From Isoetes taiwanensis (lineage: Eukaryota > Streptophyta > Lycopodiopsida > Isoetales > Isoetaceae): DNA of 64,000 bases. The notes beneath the pieces were generated by a model that ran no database searches, was not told where the DNA came from, and saw only the letters and a program-made list of their open reading frames with translations. Of the stretch, positions 22,783-33,874 are shown in pieces. Within the stretch, counting starts at the first letter, position 1, and each line of letters begins with the position of its first letter. The DNA is taken from positions 4,840,698-4,904,697 of the forward strand of contig JAJEKV010000051.1 of NCBI GenBank assembly GCA_021234155.1. Reading direction: 5' to 3'. The position numbers were made by a program, and so were the translations under genes.

Positions 22783-25002
22783 ATGACCATAAGCGAAACG
22801 AGAGGTGCCCCAGAGGCCCAACATATGATCTGGACTGTAGAGTAGACGGATCTGACAACTGTGGTAGTCTAGGGTGCACCTCCTTTAGAATATGTAGTTC
22901 AAGAATGAAACCTCTGCTCTGCAGAAAAGAGAAATAGTTGGTATGCTTTAGTTTGTGCCACGAATATATAACAAGGTCTGAAGATATTTTTATATGTTTG
23001 GATTCATTTTGTAGCAGTTTTGAAGCAACTTCAAAAAACCATAAGAAGTTTGTTTTCAAGGCAATAAATAACAAAGATAACAGAGCTATCTAAGTAGTTC
23101 ACTTGGGGCATCTCGGAGGAGCTATGCTGGTTGTATAGTAGAGTGAGCTTTTCATGTGAGCTTCAGATGGTTCCTTTGTAGATTATAGATTACTCATTTG
23201 AAGGTCACTTTGAAGTGGTTAAACAATCAGATACATATGAGCATGCATTCTTTGGATGCTATTTCTTTTGCAAACTAACATAGGTTATTTTTTAAAATCT
23301 TTGTTGCAGCTCAAGTTATGATGCTACATTTTTGCAAAGCTAATTGTTATATCTTCCATGGGAGAAATTATAACTGTAGTATGCCAATATGACATAAACT
23401 TTAATTTTTTCTACATATTAAATATGTAGCGTTCATAGGCCATGTCTCTATGGTCTTAGCCCCACCTACTGATGCTAAAATCTAGTATATTCTAAAAATG
23501 TACCCCGATAACGATCTACCATAGCACAACAACAAAAGGTATATGGACAAAAAGGTATTTGGGCTATTTATATATGATCCGTCTGTTGCCCAAACTAACA
23601 TAGGTTATTTTTTAAAATCTTTATTGCAGCTCAAGCTATGATGCTACATTTTTGCAAAGCTAATTGTTATATCTTCCACGGGAGCAATTATAACTGTAGT
23701 ATGCCAATATGACATAAACTTTAATTTTTTCTACACATCAAATAGGTAGCGTTCATAGGCTATGTCTCTATGGTCTTAGCCCCACCTACTGATGCTAAAA
23801 TCTAGTATATTCTAAAAATTTACCCCGATAACGATCTACCATAGCACAACAACAAAAGGTATATGGACAAAAAGGTATTTGGGCTATTTATGTATGGTCC
23901 ATCTGTTGCCCATCCTATCATATTGCCATAGATTATAACCATTTTGCAGATGCATATTTAACAAGATGGAATGGATGCTTCCGTATATAGGCTTATATAG
24001 CTTAAAACATGGCTTATAAAGTAAGTGTAAATAGGTTATTAATATTAGGTTTTGTACTTGATTAAATAGCATGATTTTATATGTTTCGCATGGTTATTTG
24101 CAAGGCCATGTACATTACTAAATGTGTAACCACCTTCTCAGCAGCATTGCTGCTTCCGAATATGATGAATCCATACAAAACTTTGACCATTACAAACATC
24201 AATAAGAAACTCGACTAATCATCGACAAATGGCGAGATTCACTCATCCTAATTGGAAATATACAATATGCAATGAGAATATTCCGTGATAGTCTCTACAA
24301 TCCAAGAGCTGAAGGCACTTTGAACAAAGTTCAAGAGATCCAAGAGAACAAAAAAATCTACATCCTTACAAGTTAACCCTTAAAGTTGACACATAGATTC
24401 ACCTGCATATGCAAGATAAGCTCAATACATGGAACATTTTAAACGAACAATTTCAGACTGCAATTTATATCGAACGATTATATATGTCCAGCTAGACGTT
24501 CTCAGCCATATCTTTATTGAATTTGAACTTAATCCCCTACAAACGAGGATCACAGCATACCCCACAAACGAGAATCACGATCTACAGTTTAGATTGAGGA
24601 ATAACTTGCAAATATGTTCATCCAACAGCTCTCAATGCCTGGAATCAACCCCCGTGTGAATATGCACCCAAACCAAAGGGGGTTTCAGGGGGATTTTAAT
24701 TTAAAAGTGTTAGATGTAATCTTCGGGGCCTTGAGAATTGTGTAGTTGACGAACAAAGTAACGAACATCTATAGGATTATACTCTCGATGTTGTAAGCTT
24801 ATGTTCATTATCCAAAAAAATTGGTCCCGAAGTCATTCAAACGAAAAAAGAAGGCCCTAAATGTTGGGAAAAGAAGGTTGTAATTTACAAGTAATTAGAA
24901 TAAAGATAAGAAACTGAACAAGGAAATAACAAATGAATGGTCTCTTATACTACTTCAAACTATATATTTGAAATTCCATAATTTATATAAGGTCCAAATT
25001 TA
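22783..25002. other. AT-rich non-coding end of copy A, with a 320-bp tandem duplication
   Basis: No gene. This is the continuation of the segmental duplication after the gypsy insertion, matching 31113-33391. A 320-bp unit beginning CAAACTAACATAGG occurs twice in tandem (23271-23590 and from 23591 to about 23910), with only scattered differences. Copy B has a single unit. Open frames are short and AT-rich. Confidence 0.75.
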
Positions 25003-25186
25003 TACCTCTAGCCTAACCTGAGACTCATAATACCCTATTTCAATTAATAGAGCTATTTAAAAATCCTGTAAGCTGTCAAACTTAGTATGTCAAATTTAGT
25101 ATAAGCTTGAAATCCACTTTCAATTATCTCCTTCGTGGATGACCGTACTTTGGTATGTGGTGGATATGCCTATTGATGCTTTTGAG
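25003..25186. other. Spacer between duplication copies A and B
   Basis: 184 bp of AT-rich sequence not shared with the flanks of either copy. On the - strand the LINE 2 frame runs from copy B into it for about 20 residues before a stop, so part of it may be original LINE sequence that the copy A junction lost. Confidence 0.5.
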
Positions 25187-26040
25187 AACTGCACTGAGAG
25201 CAACCTCCAATTCAATTGCATGTTGTGCAGCCTTGTTTTGGTTCAGTTTCATTCTGCCATGGGTAGCCCAATGAGCTATTGCTTCCCTCAGCTTTAGGTG
25301 CAAATTAAACAAAGGGTCCCATGATTAGATTCTGGTTCATCTTTGACCCTAAATTGGCTGATCAAGTGATGATAAGCTGGCCCCCCTACTAAGTAGTCGA
25401 CCACACGGGTCTCTTATCAGGTAAATGTTCTAGAAGAAGGGAACAAACGACCTCCATTATACAAAACCAGATGACCTCCTAAATCATTGAACTCGTAATC
25501 AGCAAAGACTCCAACCAACATGATCCATCTCCTAAGGTGAGAGCTCTTGCAGCCACAGATCATGAACTCCATCATTGAAAATGCTAGCTTGCTGAGCTAT
25601 TCTACTGTTAAAATCCCTTGTAAGAAAGATAGGTCCTTTTTGCTTGAAGTTAGCAATATCATGTGCCAGATGGAGGAAGGGATCTTCTACTGACATTGCT
25701 GGTAGGTTGGGTTGTTAAGTAGGCCAAAATATATTGTTGCTAGGTATATTATCTTGTATCTCGAAATAGAAATATTCATTAAAATTGCAAGTTTTAACCA
25801 CCCAAACAGCTGTGGTGGATTTGTCCCTCACATAACAAGCAAGTCCACCAAACCTTTTATGACGATTGGTTCCCTTCACATTCTATACAGATTGCAGACT
25901 AGTAAAGCTGGAAGGTCACCCAGTCTAGCATTTTCATGCTCCCACGCCTCTGAAAGCACCAATAAATCTACGTTTGCATAAATGGGGTCCAATAAAATGC
26001 GCGTTTAGTCTGCAAACCCATGAACATTCCATACTATGCA
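25124..26040 (-). pseudogene. LINE 2 endonuclease, copy B
   Basis: Second copy of the segment described at 5559-6415, with the same motifs (VWNVHG at about 26035, the DFNSR region, the C-terminal HLKLREAIAHWATHGR). Differences from copy A include a 6-9 bp deletion near 25690 and an extra 4 bp near 25778. It lacks the reverse transcriptase half. Confidence 0.75.
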
Positions 26041-26746
26041 CCTGAGGACACTGCCCCATTCAATCATGGTTAGTTTCCTATTTTCTTAACCCTAATGCGT
26101 CCCCCTTGGAGACAGATTTGCTCATCTGCTTCCTTCAGTTCCCGAACCTTCCTTAATTGGTGCAGTTCATATTGTTGTAGTAGATCATATCATCGTTGAT
26201 CCATAACCGCTCTCCCTTAAGTGTTTGTTTATTAAACATCACCCTTTCTCTAGCTTCTGTACTCTTGAAACAAATTATAATGTGTTTAACCCTGCCCTCT
26301 TATTTTTTTCCTACCGAAAAAGCCTTAAGTCCAGGGTCATGCAAGTGCATTGTATGTGTGAAGAATTAAGAGATTGCTTTTTCCACATTAGATTCACCTT
26401 CAGAGAGACTCGTGCATCTGGAAATCGCTTGTTCCACAGTATGAAATATGTACAACAAAAATAGCAAAGACTGTTGAGGCCGACCAACAACAACCGGTAG
26501 ATCAGCCCCCGGCCAGCCATTATCAACCAAAGAACATGTTCGAAGAATTTGGAGTGCCAACTCCAAGAGAGGAGATGTCTCAAATGAGGTTCGACATACA
26601 AGAGATAAAAGCATCATTGGCCATAGGCACCTCCTGGGAAGAAAAGGAGCAGGCACAGATTCCCAAGCTCTGACTCAACCTTAAAGAGCTTCGATTTGGA
26701 CCTCAAAATGGAGGGAGAGGAAGAATTAACTTGAAAGGAACCTCAA

Positions 26747-27304
26747 GTGGGCTGCAATAGGGATAGGACTGATAGAGATTCTAAGTGGATTCGACCCTTA
26801 GTAATGTCTGAAAGGCCCAAAATGTTGAGCAATTCTCAGATAATAGCAGAATGGACGCAGAAGCATAATTGCACAAAATCAGAGAGTTGTAATGCCTACG
26901 ACATGAGAGATAAGGACAGGGACAGAGTAGCCACAACTAACCTAAAAGAGGTAGCAACAATTTGGTAAAAGGGTTGCGATAATGCCCATGTATTAAGCAG
27001 AAACAACTGCAGGTTCAAAAAGTTCTCCAAGACATTCAAATGCCATTATGTTCCAAAGGAGTAGAAATGTCATCTGATGCAGGCATTATACAGATTGGAA
27101 CAACGGTCCAAATTAATTCAGAAGTATATCAAAGAATTCACGGGGCTAAGGCTTTATAATCTGAAGTTAAGTGAAAGACATATGGTGGAAGGATGCATCA
27201 AAGGACTAAATGATGAAATAAGAAAACTTGCCCGAGGCATCGACCCTCGATCAGTATCTGAAGCAGAATCTAAGGCTCTGAGCTCGCAAGGCATAGGACC
27301 CTAG
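26747..27304 (+). pseudogene. Retroelement gag-like fragment (copy B)
   Basis: Duplicate of 7170-7735, with the same capsid-like motifs (YIKEFTGLRLYNLKLSE). Two extra stops (about 26967 and 27063) and a stop at about 27303 confirm decay. It is orphaned, with no pol nearby. Confidence 0.5.
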
Positions 27305-30221
27305 GAGAATGGATCTTGCTGTAAGATCTTCAACACTTGTCTGCCCTTGTTGAGAAGGGGAATCTGCAATTCTATGCGAGTGGCGTGTCTCGAGATTCAG
27401 CTAGCATCTATAGACATGTCTTGCCAAGCCGTTGCATCGGCCTTCACCCATGCTGCCTTTCTTAGTGATGGCCTGTCAAGCTTACTAGTGTGATTCGTTC
27501 TACGTGTGGAAAGGGAGTCTATTAAAATTAGCAGAAGCTTGCTTACTATATTAGACATGCTCTGGAGTGCCTCGGTTGCCTGGGATTCTATGGGCATGTC
27601 CATGGGAGTTAATGGAGGAGTTTGGGGATGGTGTGTTCATGAGGGGAGGCTGGAGAGAGAGATGTATTTTTTACGTCATCAGAGAAACATAAGAGATACC
27701 TGCCCTCAGTGATTGGCACAAGAGTGTTTAGGGGGGTTCAATCTTGTGAGTGGAAGGTTCAATTTTTGCTACCACAGGAATTCTTTTATGAGGTCGAAAC
27801 GGTTGGGGCTTAGCCAAGAGGGCCTAGAAGCACTCTTCTAATGATTTATGGATGGCTTAACATCAATTAGAACGCACGTTTGGCCTTTGAAAAAATTTTG
27901 GAACTGCTATTAGCAGCTGCAGCAGTTCTGCTACCATCTAGTGAGAGAAAGTAGTTAGAAACTCTAGTGAGAGAAAGTGGCTACGATGTCCCGTGCTCAT
28001 ATACGATGCCCCGACCGTATATCAATAGGAAATTTTCTCCTGTCTGCACAGCTCGCCAACATGACGTCAAGATCTCGATGGCGACAAGAGATTAGTGTGG
28101 GAAGAATAGACGTTCCATTCATCCCGTCTCCCTCGGGACCGTCCTAGCTGCAGAAGTGCATAAACATAAGCACATAACATCACATAAAATATATATAACC
28201 ACCTCGAAGGATGAGATTACCATAACAATATCACATCAAGGTACATATAATAACAACAATAACAAGGGGAAATCCTACCCAAGCTCAGACTCATGGGGAT
28301 GGACTGACAGCTTGGGTCTCTATAGTTCATTGCAGCAGACAGAATTTATGGCAATGGATTGGCATAAGAACAGAACATGGTCGTTGCGTAGTCCACTCCA
28401 TCCGCCTCTCCTGTGCATATTTTGCAGATTGGCTAATAAGTCTTGGAACTTGACCGTAGCCTACCAGGGGCATAGCCGAGGGGGCTACTCCTAGTTTGCA
28501 TCTCCCCAGTTTAAATGAGGCAGGAGGGATCACTCCCCTCCAGAAGGTCCAGGCTCACTACAAGCGAGCTAGAGAGCCATGGTTTCCCATGCTCGTACAC
28601 GGCTCGAACTCCACTAGGGATGCATCACCTAGGAGGTGTTGAGCCATACCTTACCTACATGCAGTCGCAAGCTATTAGGCCTACACGCCAGGGGATCAAC
28701 TGTAGTTGGACAAGTCTCCTTGTCAACCGATCTAGCCTTGCCACCCACAGCCAGACGGGCTCGTATGCACAGGCCGCATCAATTAGGAACTAATGGGCTA
28801 ATCTAGGATCATCCACTACAAAGTCTCTTGGTCTCTAAATGAATTCAAATACATAATGTAGGTCTAATTTATCCACTTTAATTAGATATGATTAGGGTTC
28901 TTTAGTTTATGAGGATAGAATCAACCATGATGCCAGACATGAGACCTGGAGTTGCAGATTATAGCACCCGTCAGGTAAACAGAAAGCAGAATCTAGCACA
29001 TTTGCAAAGTTTAAGTTTGATGCATTGACCATGTGTATGCTATTGACAGCATTTTGCATAAGCGTGGAAAAGTTATTATTATTTGTTTTAATGTTATGTA
29101 CATGTACATATTTTAGCAATGATTAACAAGTGTAGAACATGCAAAAACTTGGTCCAATGTTGTGGGAGGAGCCTTTAAGATAAGGCAAAATAGGTTAAAT
29201 GGGAAAGATCATTTAAATATAGTAGTCCATTCATCAAATTAAAATAGAGCTATCAATTGTAATGACCTTTAAATGTTAGGTTAACAAAAAGATAGGGTAA
29301 AATCCATATTTGGAAACCCACTTTGGTATTTGTGCTTAGTTGTGGCCTATGCAAGTGCTCAAAGATGCGCATGAAGATAGGTTTTTGGCAAAATCCTAGT
29401 TGACATACCATAGATGACAAAAAGAGGAGGCATTGCAGATGTATCAACCAATCTCCTGTAATAGCTTTATGCTGCAGCAACAAAGCTAGAAAGATAAAAT
29501 GAGATGCATTCTCAAAGGCTATGGCAGTTCAAAACTCTATCCAAGGCTAAAGAGGTGCAGAGTCTCTCCCTCATGTGCACACTTTGCAGATAGGCTGAAT
29601 CATGCTATGACGTGGTTCTAGCCTTCCAGGGACGCAATTTCATGTAGTTACCCTATGCGACTACACCGGGTTACATCTCCCCAGTCTCGATGAGGCAGAG
29701 AGGAAATGAATTCACTCCCGGAGCACGACGGTTTCATGGGTGGCTAGAGGATCATGCCACCACTGGTGAACACGCATCCGTACCCGATTTTAACCTCCCA
29801 AAGGCTAAACCAAGCCCAGGACGTCTCTATAGGCACGTATCCTACGACCCAGTAAGTGTCAGACCCATACCCGGCCCACACACAGTGACCGACTATAAGC
29901 CAAGCACACTATAGGAATTCTGTAGTCAAACTAGGCAGGATTTCACCTCCATTTCATCATCATGCCCATTGTTTGGTGTTGAACCACATTATAGCATCTA
30001 CAGCCTGGTGGGCTCTTGTGCACAGGCCGCATTTAATGGTTTTTAAAGGGTTCTAACTAGGAGCATCTCTATTTCTAGATGGCTCTTAGCTCTCTACCCC
30101 CCTTTAACCCATACACATAGGAGGAACAAAAGGAGAGAATAATCACATACAAATCATCCATCATAATCTCAAATAGAACATAGAATAGAGTCTAATCATC
30201 CATCTATTCATACAAGAGTCA
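27305..30221. other. Copy B non-coding segment with two - strand LTR relics
   Basis: No gene. Collinear with copy A. LTR relic a is at about 27981-28830 and relic b at about 29545-30060, both - strand and both related to the chromovirus LTR by ordered landmarks (GCGGCCTGTGCATA-type, GGGGAGATGCAA, TCTGCAAAATATGCAC). A tract of about 75 bp at 29030-29105 is absent from copy A. Confidence 0.55.
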
Positions 30222-30226
30222 GATTG

Positions 30227-30689
30227 TGTAACGTTCCTAACCGACATGCCCTTAACCAACTGGTCAAAACTGTCTAGACATTTATGAGTAGTCGCTTCTA
30301 CCCGCCGGTGTCTCGGGAACGCCCCACATGCACTTTCAAGGATCGAATACTCGAGCAGTCTACCATGGGCCCGTTACAGTCTCTCCCACTAGAACTATGC
30401 TCGTCCTCGAGCATCCAAGACTATACCATGTCTATGTCATACCATGTCACAATGATTACCAAGTCTTTGCAAATTACCCATGCATATAGGCACCCATAGA
30501 GACTCGAACTCGAGACCTGCTCTGATACCAATTGTAACGTTCCTAACCGACATGCCCTTAACCAATTGGGCAAAACCGTCTAAATGTTTATGAGTAGTCG
30601 CTTCTATCCATTTATGCCGTGTCTCGGGAACGCCCCACAGGCACATTCAAGGATCGAATACTCGAGCGGTCTACCATGGGCCCGTTATA
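30227..30689 (-). mobile_element. TRIM-type miniature LTR element (copy B, 463 bp)
   Basis: The cleaner copy. Target duplication GATTG is at 30222-30226 and 30690-30694. LTRs at 30227-30378 (152 bp) and 30533-30689 (157 bp) each start TGTAACGTTCC. The primer-binding site TGGTATCAGAGC is read on the - strand at 30519-30530, two bases from the LTR, and the purine tract (GTGGGAGAGAC on the - strand, 30379-30389) abuts the other LTR. The internal region is 154 bp with no ORF. Such elements depend on proteins from autonomous relatives. Confidence 0.9.
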
Positions 30690-30928
30690 GATTGAAACAC
30701 AAACTATCTAAAGACTAACATGTCTCTTGGCTGGACCTGTTATCCGGAAGAACATCAATGATTCAAGTCTGGTTACAGTGTTCAAGCAGCTCCTCCCTTC
30801 TCCAAGGGGGATTTGGTATGGATGTAAAAATGACAATTCCTGAAACCATAGACCATATATCTCTAAAACAATTGAATGGATTGTTATAAAAAAAAAAAAA
30901 TACTGATTCAAGATAGAAATTAATCATA

Positions 30929-31112
30929 TTGGCTCACTGGGTATATTGGTTAAAGTAGTCTTATTAGGACATTGAGTTATTTCGGTAGTGGTTCGAGCCC
31001 CCGTATTTCATATTTTAAAATCTTAGGCAAAGTCGTATAGAGGTTCAGTATTCCCTCAAAACCTTAGGTGAACTCGTATTTCATATTTCAAAATCATAGG
31101 CGCCTCCAATCA
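30929..31112 (+). repeat. tRNA-related SINE-like segment (copy B)
   Basis: Copy of 11496-11683: an A-box-like TTGGCTCACTGGG at 30929-30941 and B box GGTTCGAGCCC at 30990-31000. It is followed by the uninterrupted sequence that in copy A is split by the gypsy element, which makes this the empty-site reference. Confidence 0.45.
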
Positions 31113-33391
31113 TAAATGACCATAAGCGAAATGAGAGGTGCCGCAGAGGCCCCAACATATGATCTGGACTGTAGAGTAGACGGATCTGACGATTGTGGTA
31201 GTCTAGGGTGCACCTCCTTTAGAATATATGGTTCAAGAACGAAATCTCTGCTCTGCAGAAAAGAGAAATAGTTGGTATGCTTTAGTTTGTGCCACGAATA
31301 TATAACAAGGTCTGAAGATATTTTTATATGTTTAGATTAATTTTGTAGCAGTTTTGAAGCAGCTTTAAAAGACCATAAGAACTTTGTTTTCAAGGCAATA
31401 AATAACAAAGATAACAGAGCTATCTAAGTAGTTCACTTGGGGCATCTCGAAGGAGCTATGCTGCTTGTATAGTAGAGCGAGCTTTTCATGTGGGCTTCAG
31501 ATGGTTCCTTTGTAGATTATAGATTATTCATTTAAAGGTCACCTTGAAGTGGTTAAACAATCAGATACATATGAGCATGCATTCTTTGGCTGCTATTTCT
31601 TTTGCAAACTAACATAGATTATTTTTTAAAATCTTTATTGCAGCTCAAGTTATGATGCTACATTTTTGCAAAGCTAATTGTTATATCTTCCACGGGAGCA
31701 ATTATAACTATAGTATGCCAATATGACATAAACTTTAATTTTTTCTACACATCAAATAGGTAGCGTTCATAGGCCATGTCTCTATGGTCTTAGCCTCACC
31801 TACTGATGCTAAAATCTAGTATATTCTAAAAATTTACCCCGATAACGATCTACCATAGCACAACAACAAAAGGTATATGGACAAAAAGGTATTTGGGCTA
31901 TTTATGTATGGTCCATCTGTTGCCCATCCTATCATATTGCCATAGATTATAACCATTTTGCAGATGCATATTTAACAAGAGGGTAAAAGCATGTTAGGGT
32001 GTCCCTTAAAAAGTATTATTTAGTGACCAAAAAAGTACCTAAAAAGGTACCCAAGACTGGGTACTGGGTACCTGTGTAATATCTCAATAAAAGGTACATT
32101 CTAGAACTTTTATATATATATTGGTCTCCGGTAGCATTATCTTTATCTTAACATTGAATATTAATGCATCCTTGACTTTTATTTTGGACTTTTGTACTAG
32201 TTTTAATGAAAATAAAAATGAGAAAGTACCCAATTCTGAAGTACCTAGTGTATGTACTTTTGCAGGTTCCAAAAGTGGTACACCCTAACATGCTTTTACC
32301 CAAGATGGAATGGATGCTTCCGTATATAGGCTTATATAGCTTAAAACATGGCTTATAAAGTAAGTGTAAATAGGTTATTAACATTAGGTTTTGTACTTGA
32401 TTAAATAGCATGATTTTATATGTTACGCATGGTTATTTGCAAGGTCATGTACATTACTAAATGTGTAACCACCTTATCAGCAGCATTGCTGCTTCTGAAT
32501 ATGATGAATCCATACAAAACTTTGACCATTACAAACATCAATAAGAAATAATCGACTAATCATCGACAAATGGCGAGCTTCACTCATCCTAATTGGAAAT
32601 ATACAATATGCAATGAGAATATTCCGTGATAGTCTCTACAATCCAAGAGCTAAAGGCACTTTGAACAAAGTTCAAGAGATCCAAGAGAACAAAAAATCTA
32701 CACCCTTACAAGTCAACCCTTAAAGTTGACACATAGATTCACCTGCATGATATGCAAGACAATTGCCATGACCATTCGAAAACTTCATCAGTTCCATTCA
32801 AACTTTAAGCTCAATACATGGAACATTTTAAAAGAACAATTTCAAACTGCAATTTATATCGAACGATGATATATGTCCAGCTAGACGTTCTCAGCCATAT
32901 CTTTATTGAATTTGAACTTAATCCCCTACAAATGAGGATCACAGCATATCCCACAAACGAGAATCACGATCTACAGTTTAGATTACGGAATAACTTGCAA
33001 ATATGCTCATCCAACAGCTCTCAATGCCCGAAATCAACTCCCGTGTGAATATGCACCCAAACCAAAGGGGGTTTCAGGGGGATTTTAATTTAAAAGTGTT
33101 AGATGTAATCTTCGGGGCCTTGAGAATTGTGTAGTTGACGAACAAAGTAAAGAACATCTATAGGATTATACTCTCGATGTTGTAAGCTTATGTTCATTAT
33201 CCAAAAAATTTGGCCCCGAAGTCATTCAAACGAAAAAAGAAGGCCCTAAATGTTGGGAAAAGAAGGTTGTAATTTACAAGTAATTAGAATAAAGATAAGA
33301 AACTGAACAAGGAAATAACAAATGAATGGTCTCTTATACTACTTCAAACTATAAACTTGAAATTCCATAATTTATATAAGCTCCAAATTTA
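31113..33391. other. AT-rich non-coding end of copy B
   Basis: No gene. Matches 22783-25002. It has a single unit of the 320-bp sequence that is doubled in copy A, the 321-bp TIR element described separately, and about 60 bp near 32745-32805 that copy A lacks. Confidence 0.7.
31981..32301. mobile_element. 321-bp TIR element (MITE-like)
   Basis: The first 22 bases at 31981-32002, starting GGGTAAAAGCATG, are the exact reverse complement of the last 22 (32280-32301). AAGA flanks it on both sides (31977-31980 and 32302-32305). Copy A has a single AAGA and no insert, so both the ends and the 4-bp target duplication are confirmed by an empty site. The inside is AT-rich with several GTACC/GGTAC motifs near both ends and no ORF. 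It is a non-autonomous DNA transposon. A 4-bp duplication does not fit hAT (8), Mutator (8-11), Mariner (TA) or Harbinger (3), so I leave the superfamily open. Confidence 0.9.
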
Positions 33392-33869
33392 AATATTGAT
33401 AATATCCGTGTTATGGCCATCAATCTCAAGAAAACTGACAGACCATCTGTCGGATGGAGCAACAAAGGAGCCAAGAGAGGAATGGCCTTTCCAAATTGTG
33501 CATATGCCCCACGAGTACCATCTGCAGCAGCCCATATGGATCCACTGCCTGGACAAATCTCTTCTCCCAACTTGGAGGACTCATATGAAGGTAATCTGTG
33601 TCCTTGAAGCAAAATTATATCTACCTTCATTTCTTTTATGGCAATCAATATCCTCTATTTCTTTTTAAACGGCCTTGATGCCTCTTAAATTTCAACTTAC
33701 TACCTTCATTGGTATTAGTGGTAGGCCCTTTAGCATCAAAAAGGACCACTCTTTTACTCCTTTTCTTGGATGTTTGTGGTGGATAAAATTCCTCCATTTC
33801 AGACTGCATAGGAGAAGACATAACCATGTCATTAAATTTCATCATCCTCATGAATTCCCAAGTGACATG
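33392..33869 (-). pseudogene. LINE 3 fragment: start of an endonuclease domain
   Basis: On the - strand, a basic stretch (KKRSKRVV, KLKFKRHQGRLKRNRG; 33810-33665) precedes MKVDIILLQGHRLPSYES (from about 33625) and GAYAQFGKAIPLL (about 33500). This is the beginning of an APE-type endonuclease, with the QE position changed to QG. The wording differs from LINE 1 and LINE 2, so it is another family. It is cut by the duplication edge at 33391 on one side and by the chromovirus target site at 33870 on the other. Confidence 0.55.
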
Positions 33870-33874
33870 TTTAC

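Larger units (their letters stand above)
5559..25002 (+). repeat. Segmental tandem duplication, copy A (interrupted by an 11.1 kb element)
   Basis: Sequence from the shared left edge AACTGCACTGAG (5559) to the shared right edge TCCAAATTTA (about 25002) is repeated collinearly at 25187-33391. The copies differ by scattered substitutions and small indels. The only large differences in copy A are the gypsy insertion 11684-22777, an extra repeat unit in the TRIM (10781-11070), a longer poly(A) run, an extra 320-bp tandem unit (about 23271-23910), and loss of about 60 bp near 24405 and about 75 bp near 9456. Without the gypsy element, the unit is about 8.3 kb. Only 184 bp separate the two copies. 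Confidence 0.92.
25187..33391 (+). repeat. Segmental tandem duplication, copy B
   Basis: Direct, collinear partner of copy A. It contains the LINE 2 endonuclease piece, the gag-like fragment, two LTR relics, a two-LTR TRIM, the SINE-like segment, and then AT-rich sequence. Specific to copy B are a 321-bp TIR element (31981-32301) and about 75 extra bp near 29030-29105. It keeps the uninterrupted site CAATCATAAATGACC at about 31108-31122, where copy A received the gypsy element. The right edge at 33391 abuts a different LINE fragment. Confidence 0.92.

Noticed and set aside
5559..33391. Copies A and B as the LTRs of one giant element
   Set aside because: The ends lack TG...CA, there is no primer-binding site or polypurine tract, only 184 bp lie between the copies, and each copy is a mosaic of unrelated elements.
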